A DNA stretch of 5,717 nt from NCBI GenBank assembly GCA_030637665.1, contig DAOWGA010000199.1:1-5717 (forward strand), written 5' to 3'. Below the pieces are notes generated by a model that saw nothing but the letters and a program-made list of their open reading frames with translations, was not told the DNA's origin and did not search any database. Made by a program: the position numbers and the translations under genes. Source of the stretch: Lysobacterales bacterium (GTDB lineage Bacteria; Pseudomonadota; Gammaproteobacteria; Xanthomonadales; SZUA-36). Shown in pieces: positions 1 through 5,717 of this stretch (positions are counted from its first letter, which is position 1; each line of letters begins with the position of its first letter).

Positions 1-21
1 AAACCAGACAGCGAAATCCGA

Positions 22-27
22 TACAAT
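22..27 (+). promoter_or_regulatory. Candidate -10 box for tatD
   Basis: TACAAT followed by GCGCCC matches a sigma70 -10 element (consensus TATAAT) with a GC-rich discriminator, about 28 bases before the tatD start. The matching -35 would fall at or before the first base of the window, so it cannot be tested here. A competing reading is that bases 1-51 are the end of an upstream gene, because the tatD frame is open from the window edge to a TGA at 49-51. Confidence 0.4.
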
Positions 28-54
28 GCGCCCAATTTCCAGCAAGGCTGAAAA

Positions 55-855
55 ATGGAACTGATCGATATAGGCTGCAACCTGACACATGATTCATTCG
101 ACAGCGATCGGCATCAGGTTATCGAGCGGGCACGCGCAGCGGGCCTTGTTCAGATGGTGATCACGGGCGCCAGCGAAAAGGGTAGCAAGGCTGCCCTGGA
201 GCTGGCACGGGACTACCCCGGTGAGCTGTTCGCAACCGCGGGGGTACACCCTCACCTGGCTTCCGACTTTAATGACGCCACCGAGCAAACCCTGCGCAGT
301 CTCAGCGCACACGAAGAAGTTGTCGCGGTTGGTGAAACCGGGCTGGACTACTTCCGCGACCTCGCTCCCCGGGACGTTCAGCGGGAGGTCTTCCAGCGGC
401 AACTGCAGATTGGAATCGATTCCGGCCTGCCGCTGTTTCTCCATTTACGTGATGCGAACGAAGATTTTCACACCATTCTGAAGGAGGTTCGAGAGCAATT
501 GGACAGCGTGGTGGTGCACTGCTTCACAGGCAACCGTGATGAATTGCACGAATACATCGACCTGGACTGCCACATCGGGATCACCGGCTGGATCTGCGAC
601 GAAAGACGTGGCACCCACATGCAGGAGTTCCTGCAGGATATCCCGATCGACCGCCTGATGGTGGAAACCGATGCGCCTTATCTCAAACCCAGGAATCTCC
701 GCCCCCGGGTGAAGTCGCACCGCAACGAACCCCGCTGGCTGCCCTGGATCGTGGGAACACTGGCAGCGGTGCGCGGGGAACATCCGGATTACGTGGCCGA
801 ACGAACGACTGAGAATGCGAGAGCCTTTTTCAGGCTGCCGGCGCTCCAGCCTTAA
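55..855 (+). CDS. tatD: TatD family metal-dependent DNase
   Basis: Cytoplasmic TIM-barrel metallohydrolase. Characterised TatD proteins are Mg-dependent 3'-5' exonucleases acting on single-stranded DNA and are linked to repair of oxidative damage; despite the name they are not needed for Tat export. The 266 residues are normal family length. Visible motifs are the N-terminal D-I-G-x-N-L-T (residues 5-11), which replaces the HxH metal motif of the YcfH/YjjV branch and marks TatD proper; GVHPH (63-67); GETGLD (93-98, E94 a metal ligand); LHLRD (129-133, H130); HCFTG (155-159, H155); GITGW followed by CDERRG (175-186); and ETDAPYL (204-210, with the active-site Asp). ATG at 55 is the first possible start because an in-frame TGA lies at 49-51; a weak AAGG (44-47) is suitably spaced. 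The gene appears monocistronic; what follows its stop is a gene remnant. Confidence 0.95.
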   Translation: MELIDIGCNLTHDSFDSDRHQVIERARAAGLVQMVITGASEKGSKAALELARDYPGELFATAGVHPHLASDFNDATEQTLRSLSAHEEVVAVGETGLDYFRDLAPRDVQREVFQRQLQIGIDSGLPLFLHLRDANEDFHTILKEVREQLDSVVVHCFTGNRDELHEYIDLDCHIGITGWICDERRGTHMQEFLQDIPIDRLMVETDAPYLKPRNLRPRVKSHRNEPRWLPWIVGTLAAVRGEHPDYVAERTTENARAFFRLPALQP

Positions 856-857
856 AC

Positions 858-977
858 GATGGCTACAAGCGGATGATCATCGACCGGCAGTTCATCAGGA
901 ATGAAGAGGTGTTTCTCCAGGAAATTTTTGGAGAGGAATACCTGGCTTACATGAAACGTGTTCGGCGCTGGGTCTGA
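858..977 (+). pseudogene. C-terminal remnant of an ICMT/PEMT-like methyltransferase
   Basis: In the frame ending at TGA 975-977 the sequence reads GYKRMIIDRQFIRNEE, then VFLQEIFGEEYLAYMKRVRRWV. The pattern I-x-x-E-E-x-x-L-x-x-x-F-G-x-x-Y-x-x-Y-x-x-x-V-x-R-W is the signature C-terminal cytoplasmic end of isoprenylcysteine carboxyl methyltransferase and phospholipid N-methyltransferase-like membrane proteins. Nothing of the multi-spanning membrane body precedes it: the frame is blocked by TGA at 810-812 and overlaps the tatD tail from there to 855. The only in-frame ATG (873) would give a 34-residue peptide with no convincing ribosome site. I infer a 5'-deleted gene that once lay downstream of tatD, the deletion joint being close to the tatD stop. 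The alternative is a mis-join in the assembly. The family assignment rests on the tail motif alone. Confidence 0.6.
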
Positions 978-1014
978 ATCAATCCGCGGCGAATAGGGCA
1001 CACACCGGGCCGCC

Positions 1015-1080
1015 TAATCACAAATATCTTCTTACGATCGGGTAGGAGGCCGCCATGCGGCAGAACGGATTAATCACAAA
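1015..1080. repeat. 10-bp direct repeat TAATCACAAA, two copies
   Basis: TAATCACAAA occurs at 1015-1024 and again at 1071-1080, 56 bases apart. Both copies are followed by AT-rich sequence and then ATCGG (1037-1041 and 1098-1102). Each ATCGG touches one REP-like arm, so each arm is preceded by a similar leader. This suggests that a unit of leader plus REP was duplicated and one arm inverted, but the similarity is short and imperfect. Confidence 0.5.
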
Positions 1081-1121
1081 CAATATTCGCTCATTCAATC
1101 GGCCGCATGGCGGCCTCCTAC
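1042..1121. repeat. Inverted pair of REP-like elements (BIME-like)
   Basis: A 20-bp arm at 1042-1061 beginning GTAGGAGGCC has its exact reverse complement at 1102-1121, separated by 40 bases. Each arm is itself a hairpin: GCCGC-CAT-GCGGC at 1049-1061 and GGCCGC-ATG-GCGGCC at 1101-1115. A GTAG head followed by a small GC-rich hairpin is the known layout of REP elements of the GTAG class, mobilised by RAYT (TnpA-REP) transposases, and two facing copies form a BIME. The pair lies between convergent gene ends, a usual REP site, and could fold into one long cruciform that blocks read-through from both sides. No RAYT gene is in the window. Confidence 0.75.
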
Positions 1122-1143
1122 AGACAAAAAAGGGGCCAATGGG

Positions 1144-2292
1144 CTACATCACTTGTGCCGTCAACAGCGCCACACGCTTGTGCTGCATTTTCAGGCTGAT
1201 TTCGAGTTCACGGTAGCGAGCAGCCAGCGAGGCTGTCTCAGTTTCGAAACGCTCGGCCAGTTTCTGCCTGCTTTGCTGCACACGCTCCATCTGCAATTGC
1301 TGCCACTGCTTGACGGTATCGACGAACTGAGCGTACTCGCCTTCCAGTAGCTCTTTCCAGCCAGCACTCACACCCGCATTTTCCAGCTTCTTCCTGGCCA
1401 CCTTGAACTCCATGTTGAGACGCGCGCGAAGAATTTTGAACTGGGGAGCACGCTTGCGGTTTTTCACCAGGCCCAAAAGCGCACAGGTGGAAATAAACCA
1501 CTTGTTCATATCGAGATGCCACCAGCGGATGCCGCAACGATAGTCACTCTGAAACAGGTGATGATAATTGTGATAACCCTCGCCGTAGGTAATCAGGGCA
1601 AGAAAGTGCTGGTCCCGGGCCGTATTCTCGTCGGTGTAGGGCTGCTTGCCCCACATGTGCGCCAGGGAGTTGATAAAAAAAGTTACGTGGTGACTGACCA
1701 CCAGTCGTGCGATGCCGGCCAGCAGGAACATACCGATGACGTCACCGGTCAGCCAACCGAGCAGCAAGGGCACAGCCAGGTTGGTGACCAGGACAAGAGT
1801 CCAGTACCAGCGGTGCTGCCAGGCTGCAACCGGATCCTGCTCCAGGTCGCGGACAACGCTGTAGTCGATAATTCCACTCTGGTATTCCCTGAGCATCCAG
1901 CCAATATGGGCGAACCAGAAGCCACGTCCGATGGAATAGGGATCTTTATCATTGTCATCGACATCCCTGTGGTGGATGCGGTGACGTGCGGACCAGATAA
2001 TAATGCTGTTCTGCAGGGACATTCCGCCCATGACAGCGAGTATCCATTTGAGGACCGGATGGGCGTCGTAGGTACGATGCGACCACAGGCGGTGGTACCC
2101 ACTGCCAATGCCGATGCCGTTCAGGAGCAGGAAGATTCCAAAGAATACCCAGGCCCAGGCGCTGTAGCCGTGCACAATCCCGTACCAGGGCACAATGGTG
2201 ATGGCTACGAAAAAAGTTAAACCGAGAACTGCTGTGACACCCCAGTTAATCGGGGCATGCTCTTTTTCTTCCCGTTGAATTGATTCTGACAT
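1144..2292 (-). CDS. Membrane acyl (delta-9-type) fatty acid desaturase
   Basis: Di-iron integral-membrane desaturase of the SCD/DesC-like type, expected to put a cis double bond into a saturated acyl chain (acyl-CoA or lipid-linked; the sequence does not decide which) and so adjust membrane fluidity. All three histidine boxes are intact: HRLWSH (67-72), HRIHH (104-108) and HNYHH (241-245), plus the NxxxH element (N208, H212) that supplies further metal ligands in the stearoyl-CoA desaturase fold. Hydrophobic spans lie near residues 18-40, 44-64, 82-100, 163-181 and 184-206. Residues about 283-382 are a charged helical extension rich in Q, E, K and R, probably coiled coil, beyond the catalytic core. 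ATG at 2292 has an AGGA (minus strand, 2302-2299) six bases upstream. It stands 133 bp from yadH, so it probably has its own transcript. Electrons must come from a redox partner not encoded here. Confidence 0.93.
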   Translation of the reverse strand: MSESIQREEKEHAPINWGVTAVLGLTFFVAITIVPWYGIVHGYSAWAWVFFGIFLLLNGIGIGSGYHRLWSHRTYDAHPVLKWILAVMGGMSLQNSIIIWSARHRIHHRDVDDNDKDPYSIGRGFWFAHIGWMLREYQSGIIDYSVVRDLEQDPVAAWQHRWYWTLVLVTNLAVPLLLGWLTGDVIGMFLLAGIARLVVSHHVTFFINSLAHMWGKQPYTDENTARDQHFLALITYGEGYHNYHHLFQSDYRCGIRWWHLDMNKWFISTCALLGLVKNRKRAPQFKILRARLNMEFKVARKKLENAGVSAGWKELLEGEYAQFVDTVKQWQQLQMERVQQSRQKLAERFETETASLAARYRELEISLKMQHKRVALLTAQVM

Positions 2293-2337
2293 CCTGGATC
2301 CTGTTGATTTCCTGACATGGTTGCTTTAACACCCGCT

Positions 2338-2343
2338 ATTCTA
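2338..2343 (-). promoter_or_regulatory. Weak candidate -10 box for the desaturase
   Basis: On the minus strand TAGAAT, preceded by TT, sits about 45 bases before the desaturase start in the 133-bp gap behind yadH. The -35 position (about 2361-2366, minus strand TGCGAA) is a poor match to TTGACA, so an activator or another promoter is possible. A 9-bp palindrome CAACAGTTG (2350-2358) lies in the spacer of this candidate promoter. Confidence 0.25.
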
Positions 2344-2425
2344 AACCAGCAACAGTTGTATTCGCAGACTTTCCTTCAAATGTGTTCTTCCGGTAACAAT
2401 TTAAAGGGTCTGATGGCCATTTCCC

Positions 2426-3199
2426 TCAACTGCGCATACCCGTACCTTTATTCAACAAATGCAGGCAGGTGAAAAAAAGGATTAGTCCTGCAATAAGGAT
2501 CACGCCATAGGATTGAGACAGACTGACGTCTGATACGCCCAACATGCCGTAGCGGAAACCATTGACCATGTACAGGATTGGATTGAAAGAAGAGACTTTC
2601 TGCCAGAACTCCGGCAACAGCGCGATGGAATAAAACACGCCACCCAGATAGGTCAGAGGCGCAAGGATGAATGTGGGGATAATGGCGATGTCATCGAATT
2701 TCTGCGCAAAAATAGCGTTGACCATGCCTGCCAGGGCAAAGACGATGGCAGTCATCAACAGCACCGAAAGCATGATGAATGGGTGTTGCACTTCGATCCG
2801 GGTAAAAAACAATGAAACGCACATCACGACAATACCTACCATCAAACCCCGCGCCAGGGCGCCTGTCACGTATCCGGACAGGATAATCCAGTTGGGCAGT
2901 GGCGATATCAGCAGTTCTTCGATGTGCTTGCCAAACTTGGCGCCAAAAAACGAGGACACCATGTTGCCGTAAGAATTGGTGATGACGGACATGATCACCA
3001 GCCCCGGCACAATGTACTGCATGTAAGTAAACCCACCCATTTCACCAATCCGGCGACCGATCAGTTCACCAAAAATAATGAAGTACAGCGACATGGTGAT
3101 CGCCGGCGGTACGATGGTCTGCCCCCAGATGCGGAGAATTCGCGTGATCTCTTTGCGCACGATCGTCGAGTATCCCACCCACATCAGCCTGCTGTTCAT
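2426..3199 (-). CDS. yadH: ABC-2 type transporter permease, YadH-like
   Basis: Membrane subunit of an ABC exporter of the ABC-2 family; two copies are expected to pair with two YadG ATPases in the inner membrane. The 257 residues match E. coli YadH in length and very closely in sequence as I recall it: RIWGQTIVPPAITMSLYFIIFG (about 23-44), YMQYIVPGL (59-67), SSFFGAKF (82-89) with IEELL (93-97), and the family core FDDI...PTF...PLTYLGGVFYS (168-191), then NPI.YM..GFRYG (206-218). About six hydrophobic spans are visible (roughly 27-47, 60-80, 105-131, 142-165, 172-192, 231-249). Its ATG overlaps the yadG stop as ATGA (3196-3199), so the two are translationally coupled. The substrate of YadGH is not established; ABC-2 relatives export glycolipids, polysaccharides, drugs or lipids. 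Confidence 0.93.
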   Translation of the reverse strand: MNSRLMWVGYSTIVRKEITRILRIWGQTIVPPAITMSLYFIIFGELIGRRIGEMGGFTYMQYIVPGLVIMSVITNSYGNMVSSFFGAKFGKHIEELLISPLPNWIILSGYVTGALARGLMVGIVVMCVSLFFTRIEVQHPFIMLSVLLMTAIVFALAGMVNAIFAQKFDDIAIIPTFILAPLTYLGGVFYSIALLPEFWQKVSSFNPILYMVNGFRYGMLGVSDVSLSQSYGVILIAGLILFFTCLHLLNKGTGMRS

Positions 3200-4131
3200 G
3201 GCACCAGCTCCGGGCGTTGCTGGCCTTTTTCGACCAGACGTATAAACAATTCCTCGAGGCGGTTGGACTTGTTACGCATGCTCAATACGTGAATACCCTG
3301 GTTTTCCAATTCGGCGAACAGGTTGTTGAGGGATTTCTTTTTCGGCAGGGATGCTTCAAGGGTCTTGTCATCCCTGACAACTATTTCCATGCCTTCCACC
3401 CTCGGGCAATGATCGACCGACTCCCTTAAGTCAAGCACAAATGTTTCGACATCCAGGGTCGCCAGCAGCGATTTCATGTCGGTATTCTTGATGATCTCAC
3501 CATGATCGATGATGGCGATATTGCGGCACAGGCTTTCCGCTTCCTCGAGGTAATGAGTGGTGAGAATCACCGTGGTGCCGCTGTCGTTGATTTCCTTCAC
3601 GAAACCCCACATCGATCGCCGGATCTCGATATCCACACCGGCAGTCGGCTCATCAAGAATCAGTAACCTGGGTTCATTTACCATCGCCCGGGCGATCATC
3701 AGGCGCCGTTTCATGCCTCCGGAGAGGTTGCGTGAAATGTCATGCGCCTTGTCCCACAACTGCAGCTGCTTCAAATATTTCTCAGCACGCTGCAGAGCCA
3801 CATCCCGTGCTATTCCGTAGTACCCCGCCTGGTTAACCACGATTTCCAAAGGCCTTTCAAACTGGTTGAAGTTCAGTTCCTGGGGAACAAGACCGATGAA
3901 TGAGACAGCCTTCGACCGGTCCTCCTGAACGCTGGTTCCAAACACGCGGGTTTCACCACTGCTGGCCCTGACCAGGGAGGAGATGATCCCGATTAGCGTA
4001 GACTTCCCGGCCCCGTTGGGGCCAAGCAGTGCAAAGAAATCGCCTTCATCTACCTTGAGCGATATGCCTCGCAGCGCCACCACTCCATTCTTATAGGTTT
4101 TTTTTAGATCATTGACTTCAAGCGCGTACAT
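3196..4131 (-). CDS. yadG: ABC transporter ATP-binding protein, YadG-like
   Basis: Cytoplasmic nucleotide-binding subunit that powers the YadH permease. All ATPase motifs are present in order: Walker A GPNGAGKST (37-45), Q-loop VPQE (82-85), signature LSGGM (136-140), Walker B LLILDEP (156-162), D-loop AGVD (164-167) and H-loop TTH (191-193). The long stretch QAGYYGIAR after the Q-loop and the C-terminal domain ending VLSMRNKSNRLEELF (about 282-296) match E. coli YadG closely as I remember it; 311 residues is the usual length. ATG at 4131 is supported by GGTGAG on the minus strand (4144-4139) seven bases upstream, which fits the GGTGA part of the anti-Shine-Dalgarno complement. First gene of a two-gene operon with yadH, and divergent from the hydrolase at 4361 across a 229-bp shared control region. 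Confidence 0.95.
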   Translation of the reverse strand: MYALEVNDLKKTYKNGVVALRGISLKVDEGDFFALLGPNGAGKSTLIGIISSLVRASSGETRVFGTSVQEDRSKAVSFIGLVPQELNFNQFERPLEIVVNQAGYYGIARDVALQRAEKYLKQLQLWDKAHDISRNLSGGMKRRLMIARAMVNEPRLLILDEPTAGVDIEIRRSMWGFVKEINDSGTTVILTTHYLEEAESLCRNIAIIDHGEIIKNTDMKSLLATLDVETFVLDLRESVDHCPRVEGMEIVVRDDKTLEASLPKKKSLNNLFAELENQGIHVLSMRNKSNRLEELFIRLVEKGQQRPELVP

Positions 4132-4215
4132 TCAAGGGCTCACCATGGTTCCTGGCAGAATTCCTGTACAGTTTATCTGAGCGGTTCGTGCGCCGCCCTC
4201 TTATCTTCCAGGGAT

Positions 4216-4234
4216 TGTTCAGGCGTTCTGAACA
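4216..4234. promoter_or_regulatory. Perfect 19-bp palindrome, candidate operator
   Basis: TGTTCAG-GCGTT-CTGAACA: 7-bp perfect arms around a 5-bp centre. It is placed 84 bp upstream of yadG and 126 bp upstream of the divergent hydrolase, where a single dimeric repressor could govern both. Size and symmetry fit TetR- or GntR-type sites. It does not match the gammaproteobacterial LexA box (CTGT-N8-ACAG). The regulator is not encoded in the window. A weak RNA hairpin is the alternative, but no U-run follows on either strand. Confidence 0.5.
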
Positions 4235-4322
4235 GGTGGAGCGCGATAGCGGAAATTTCAATGACCTTCAGACTATGGACACTGAGCTTGAATAGCCCTA
4301 TCTTTGCTGATCAATTTGCACC

Positions 4323-4355
4323 TTAAACGATGCCGGCAACGGCTTCGCATTTTAA
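4323..4355. other. Stem-loop with GCAA tetraloop upstream of the hydrolase
   Basis: GCCG-GCAA-CGGC (4332-4343) forms a tight stem capped by a GNRA tetraloop. The stem continues outwards through one T-T mismatch with CGA/TCG (4328-4330 and 4345-4347), then, after a 3-base bulge, TTAAA (4323-4327) pairs with TTTAA (4351-4355). It ends five bases before the proposed GTG start, where a Shine-Dalgarno sequence would normally lie. If transcribed with the hydrolase it would be a 5'-leader structure; it could also be a weak terminator or a repeat remnant. Confidence 0.45.
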
Positions 4356-4360
4356 ACATC

Positions 4361-5717
4361 GTGAAAAATATTCATTACAAAATTTCGTTACATGGCCTGT
4401 TTGCCTTTTTATTGCTGGCGCCCGCCGGCAGCATTGCGCAAACTCCCGGCGAAAATGGAGAACTCAAGCTGGAAAACTGTGAACTGGTGGTTCCCGGAAC
4501 TCCGATCACGACAATGGCAGAATGCGGCTGGTTCGAGGTCGCCGAAAATCCCGATGCGCCCGGGGGCCGGAAGATAAAATTACACGTTGCCCGCGTACCC
4601 GCCAGGGACCGCACCACCGAACCGGATCCATTGATCTTTTTTGCCGGCGGACCGGGTCAGGCCGCTACTGAAACCTGGCCGTTGATGTCATTCAGCCTGA
4701 AGAAACTGAACGAGAGCCGGGACATATTGCTGGTCGACCAGCGCGGCACCGGACAATCCAATCCTCTGCGCTGCCCGCAAATCGAATTGGAAGAAGCTCT
4801 GGGGCTCGATTGGGAGCAGCTGGAACGCACTACGCGGGAGTGTCTGAACTTACTCGAGGGCGACCCACGTTATTACACAACGACTATCGCCATGCAGGAT
4901 ATAGACAAGGTCCGTGCCGCACTGGGTTACGAACACGTCAACCTGTTTGGCGTCTCCTATGGAACCCGCGCTGCCCAGGTCTATCTCAGGCTGTTTCCTG
5001 ACCGGGTGCGAAGCATGGTTCTGGACAGTGTCGTGCCCCAGACATTGACTCTGGGGACCGAACACGCCATGAACCTGGACCAGGCTATCTACCGCGTGCT
5101 GGACGGCTGTGATGAAGACAGCGACTGCCACGGGGCATTCCCTGATTCTGCGCAAAAGCTTTCAGGACTGGTCAAACTGCTGGATGAACACCCCGTCGAA
5201 GTCACGGTCACCCACCCCAATACCGGGCAACCATACGAAATGACCTTTGATCGCGATGTGCTGGCCTCTTCCCTGAGATTTCTGACCTATACCGCTGACA
5301 CACAGGCCATGCTGCCCTTGCTGATCCATGAAGCCGCTACGGACGACTATTTCGCACGCATGGCCAGCCAGATGCTGATCGCCGCCAGCAGTCTCCAGCA
5401 AAGCATAGCGCAGGGAATGGAATTGTCCGTGATCTGTGCAGAGGATTTTCCCTTGTTTCCCGATGAGGCCGCTGACAATAATTATTTGATGGGCAACACC
5501 ATGCTGAAGTCAACCCGGGTCCAGTGCGGCGTCTGGCCGGCAGGGCCGGTTCCCGATAATTTTCACGACCCGGTGAGCAGCGATATCCCGGTGCTGCGTT
5601 TCAACGTGAGCGCCGGATGGCCGCAGGACCGCTTCTACGACTTTGCCGAGTCGGTCGTGCAACGGCGGCTGGAGCGATTGGAAGGCGTGGCCCAGGTCGA
5701 GATCCGAGGCCTACGGA
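4361..5717 (+). CDS. Exported S33-type alpha/beta hydrolase, partial, with foreign tail
   Basis: Serine hydrolase resembling tripeptidyl aminopeptidases/prolyl aminopeptidases of peptidase family S33, probably cleaving peptides in the periplasm. The frame runs off the window (452 codons). Residues 1-26 look like a signal peptide: basic N-end (K2, K7), hydrophobic LFAFLLLAPAG, and a likely cut after SIA (24-26). The fold is clear: oxyanion-region FFAGGPGQ (93-100), DQRGTGQS (126-133), nucleophile elbow GVSYG (197-201, S199), then the long cap with CGVWPAGP (389-396). After DIPVL (408-412) the expected L-x-S-G-x-x-D-P-V-T-P segment with the catalytic Asp, and the later His, are missing; the frame continues as RND-transporter-like sequence. 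The enzyme as drawn should be inactive. The start is uncertain: GTG 4361 fits the signal peptide but lacks a Shine-Dalgarno; in-frame TTG codons at 4304 and 4316 follow a TGA at 4289. Divergent from yadG. Confidence 0.82.
   Translation, partial: MKNIHYKISLHGLFAFLLLAPAGSIAQTPGENGELKLENCELVVPGTPITTMAECGWFEVAENPDAPGGRKIKLHVARVPARDRTTEPDPLIFFAGGPGQAATETWPLMSFSLKKLNESRDILLVDQRGTGQSNPLRCPQIELEEALGLDWEQLERTTRECLNLLEGDPRYYTTTIAMQDIDKVRAALGYEHVNLFGVSYGTRAAQVYLRLFPDRVRSMVLDSVVPQTLTLGTEHAMNLDQAIYRVLDGCDEDSDCHGAFPDSAQKLSGLVKLLDEHPVEVTVTHPNTGQPYEMTFDRDVLASSLRFLTYTADTQAMLPLLIHEAATDDYFARMASQMLIAASSLQQSIAQGMELSVICAEDFPLFPDEAADNNYLMGNTMLKSTRVQCGVWPAGPVPDNFHDPVSSDIPVLRFNVSAGWPQDRFYDFAESVVQRRLERLEGVAQVEIRGLR
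5582..5717 (+). other. RND efflux transporter-like segment fused in frame
   Basis: From codon 408 of the hydrolase frame the translation reads DIPVLRFNVSAGW, then DRFYDFAESVVQRRLERLEGVAQVEIRGLR up to the window edge. The pattern P-V-L-x-x-x-V-S-A ... V-x-x-R-L-E-R-L-x-G-V-A-x-V-E-I-x-G is the first periplasmic porter-domain segment of RND transporter permeases (AcrB/MexB/CzcA superfamily, near residue 130-180 of about 1000-residue proteins). It does not resemble an alpha/beta hydrolase C-terminus. DIPVL suits both families, so the joint lies in or next to 5582-5599. Assignment is by motif memory only. Most likely an assembly or contig-end chimera; a real recombination product is possible. Confidence 0.6.

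Noticed and set aside
1..51. Open frame from the window edge to TGA at 49-51 (16 codons), possible end of an upstream gene
   Set aside because: Sixteen codons without recognisable motif are uninformative, and a good -10 element overlaps it; left uncalled.
94..783. Minus-strand open frames opposite tatD
   Set aside because: Antisense shadows with no family resemblance; tatD motifs are complete on the + strand.
1126..1143. Six-A run (T-run on the minus strand) after the desaturase stop as a terminator
   Set aside because: No stable hairpin directly precedes the T-run on the minus strand; GGGGCC and GGGC there do not pair well. The REP pair farther on is the better stop candidate.
1516..2220. 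Long + strand open frame of 234 codons opposite the desaturase
   Set aside because: Antisense shadow of the desaturase: no recognisable domain, and the minus-strand frame has all catalytic boxes.
2402..2425. Possible terminator after yadH (GGG...ATGGCCAT...CCC then TTTAAATTGTT on the minus strand)
   Set aside because: Only three outer pairs form and the inner palindrome competes; the T-run is broken. Too weak to call.
4132..4360. Sigma70 promoters for the divergent genes
   Set aside because: Elements such as TTGAAT (4288-4293) and minus-strand TAAACT lack partner hexamers at correct spacing; no promoter could be supported.
4375..5401. Several short open frames on both strands within 4375-5401
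   Set aside because: All lie within the hydrolase reading frame, which has a signal peptide, oxyanion loop and nucleophile elbow.
1..5717. CRISPR array, tRNA, rRNA, insertion sequence or defence system
   Set aside because: No regularly spaced repeats, tRNA-like cloverleaf, transposase or defence-domain protein seen on either strand.

Overview
The window reads as chromosomal DNA of a gammaproteobacterium. The coding strands have moderately high GC. TatD carries the TatD-proper N-terminus, the ABC pair is very close to my memory of E. coli YadG/YadH, and a membrane acyl desaturase with three histidine boxes is typical of aerobic marine or environmental Gammaproteobacteria. The organism call is inference from protein resemblance; no rRNA or tRNA is present.

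Layout: a + strand tatD gene (55-855) has a plausible -10 box just upstream. Directly after its stop lies a short remnant (858-977) of the C-terminus of an isoprenylcysteine-methyltransferase-like membrane protein with no body or start. The convergent gap before the next gene (978-1143) holds a pair of inverted REP-like elements (20-bp perfect arms) and a 10-bp direct repeat. Then three genes run on the minus strand: a delta-9-type fatty acid desaturase with a coiled-coil tail (1144-2292), set apart by a 133-bp gap, and the two-gene ABC exporter operon yadG-yadH (4131 down to 2426) joined by a 4-bp ATGA overlap. A 229-bp divergent intergenic region (4132-4360) carries a perfect 19-bp operator-like palindrome and a GNRA-type stem-loop. 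It separates yadG from a + strand, signal-peptide-bearing S33-type alpha/beta hydrolase (4361 to the window end).

The most unusual feature is in the last 130 bases. The hydrolase reading frame stops looking like a hydrolase exactly where its catalytic-Asp segment should follow and, without a frameshift, continues as a stretch that resembles the porter domain of an RND efflux transporter. The switch falls in a Pro-Val-Leu codon run that both families commonly carry. This is either a metagenome/assembly chimera at the end of a contig or a genuine microhomology recombination. I favour the artefact explanation. With the gene remnant behind tatD, it means the window edges should be treated cautiously.

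I do not see a new multi-gene system. The genes are housekeeping (tatD), membrane lipid unsaturation, a conserved exporter of unknown substrate, and an exported peptidase. The points worth a second look are the chimeric junction, the REP pair, the gene remnant, the palindrome between the divergent genes, and the desaturase tail.
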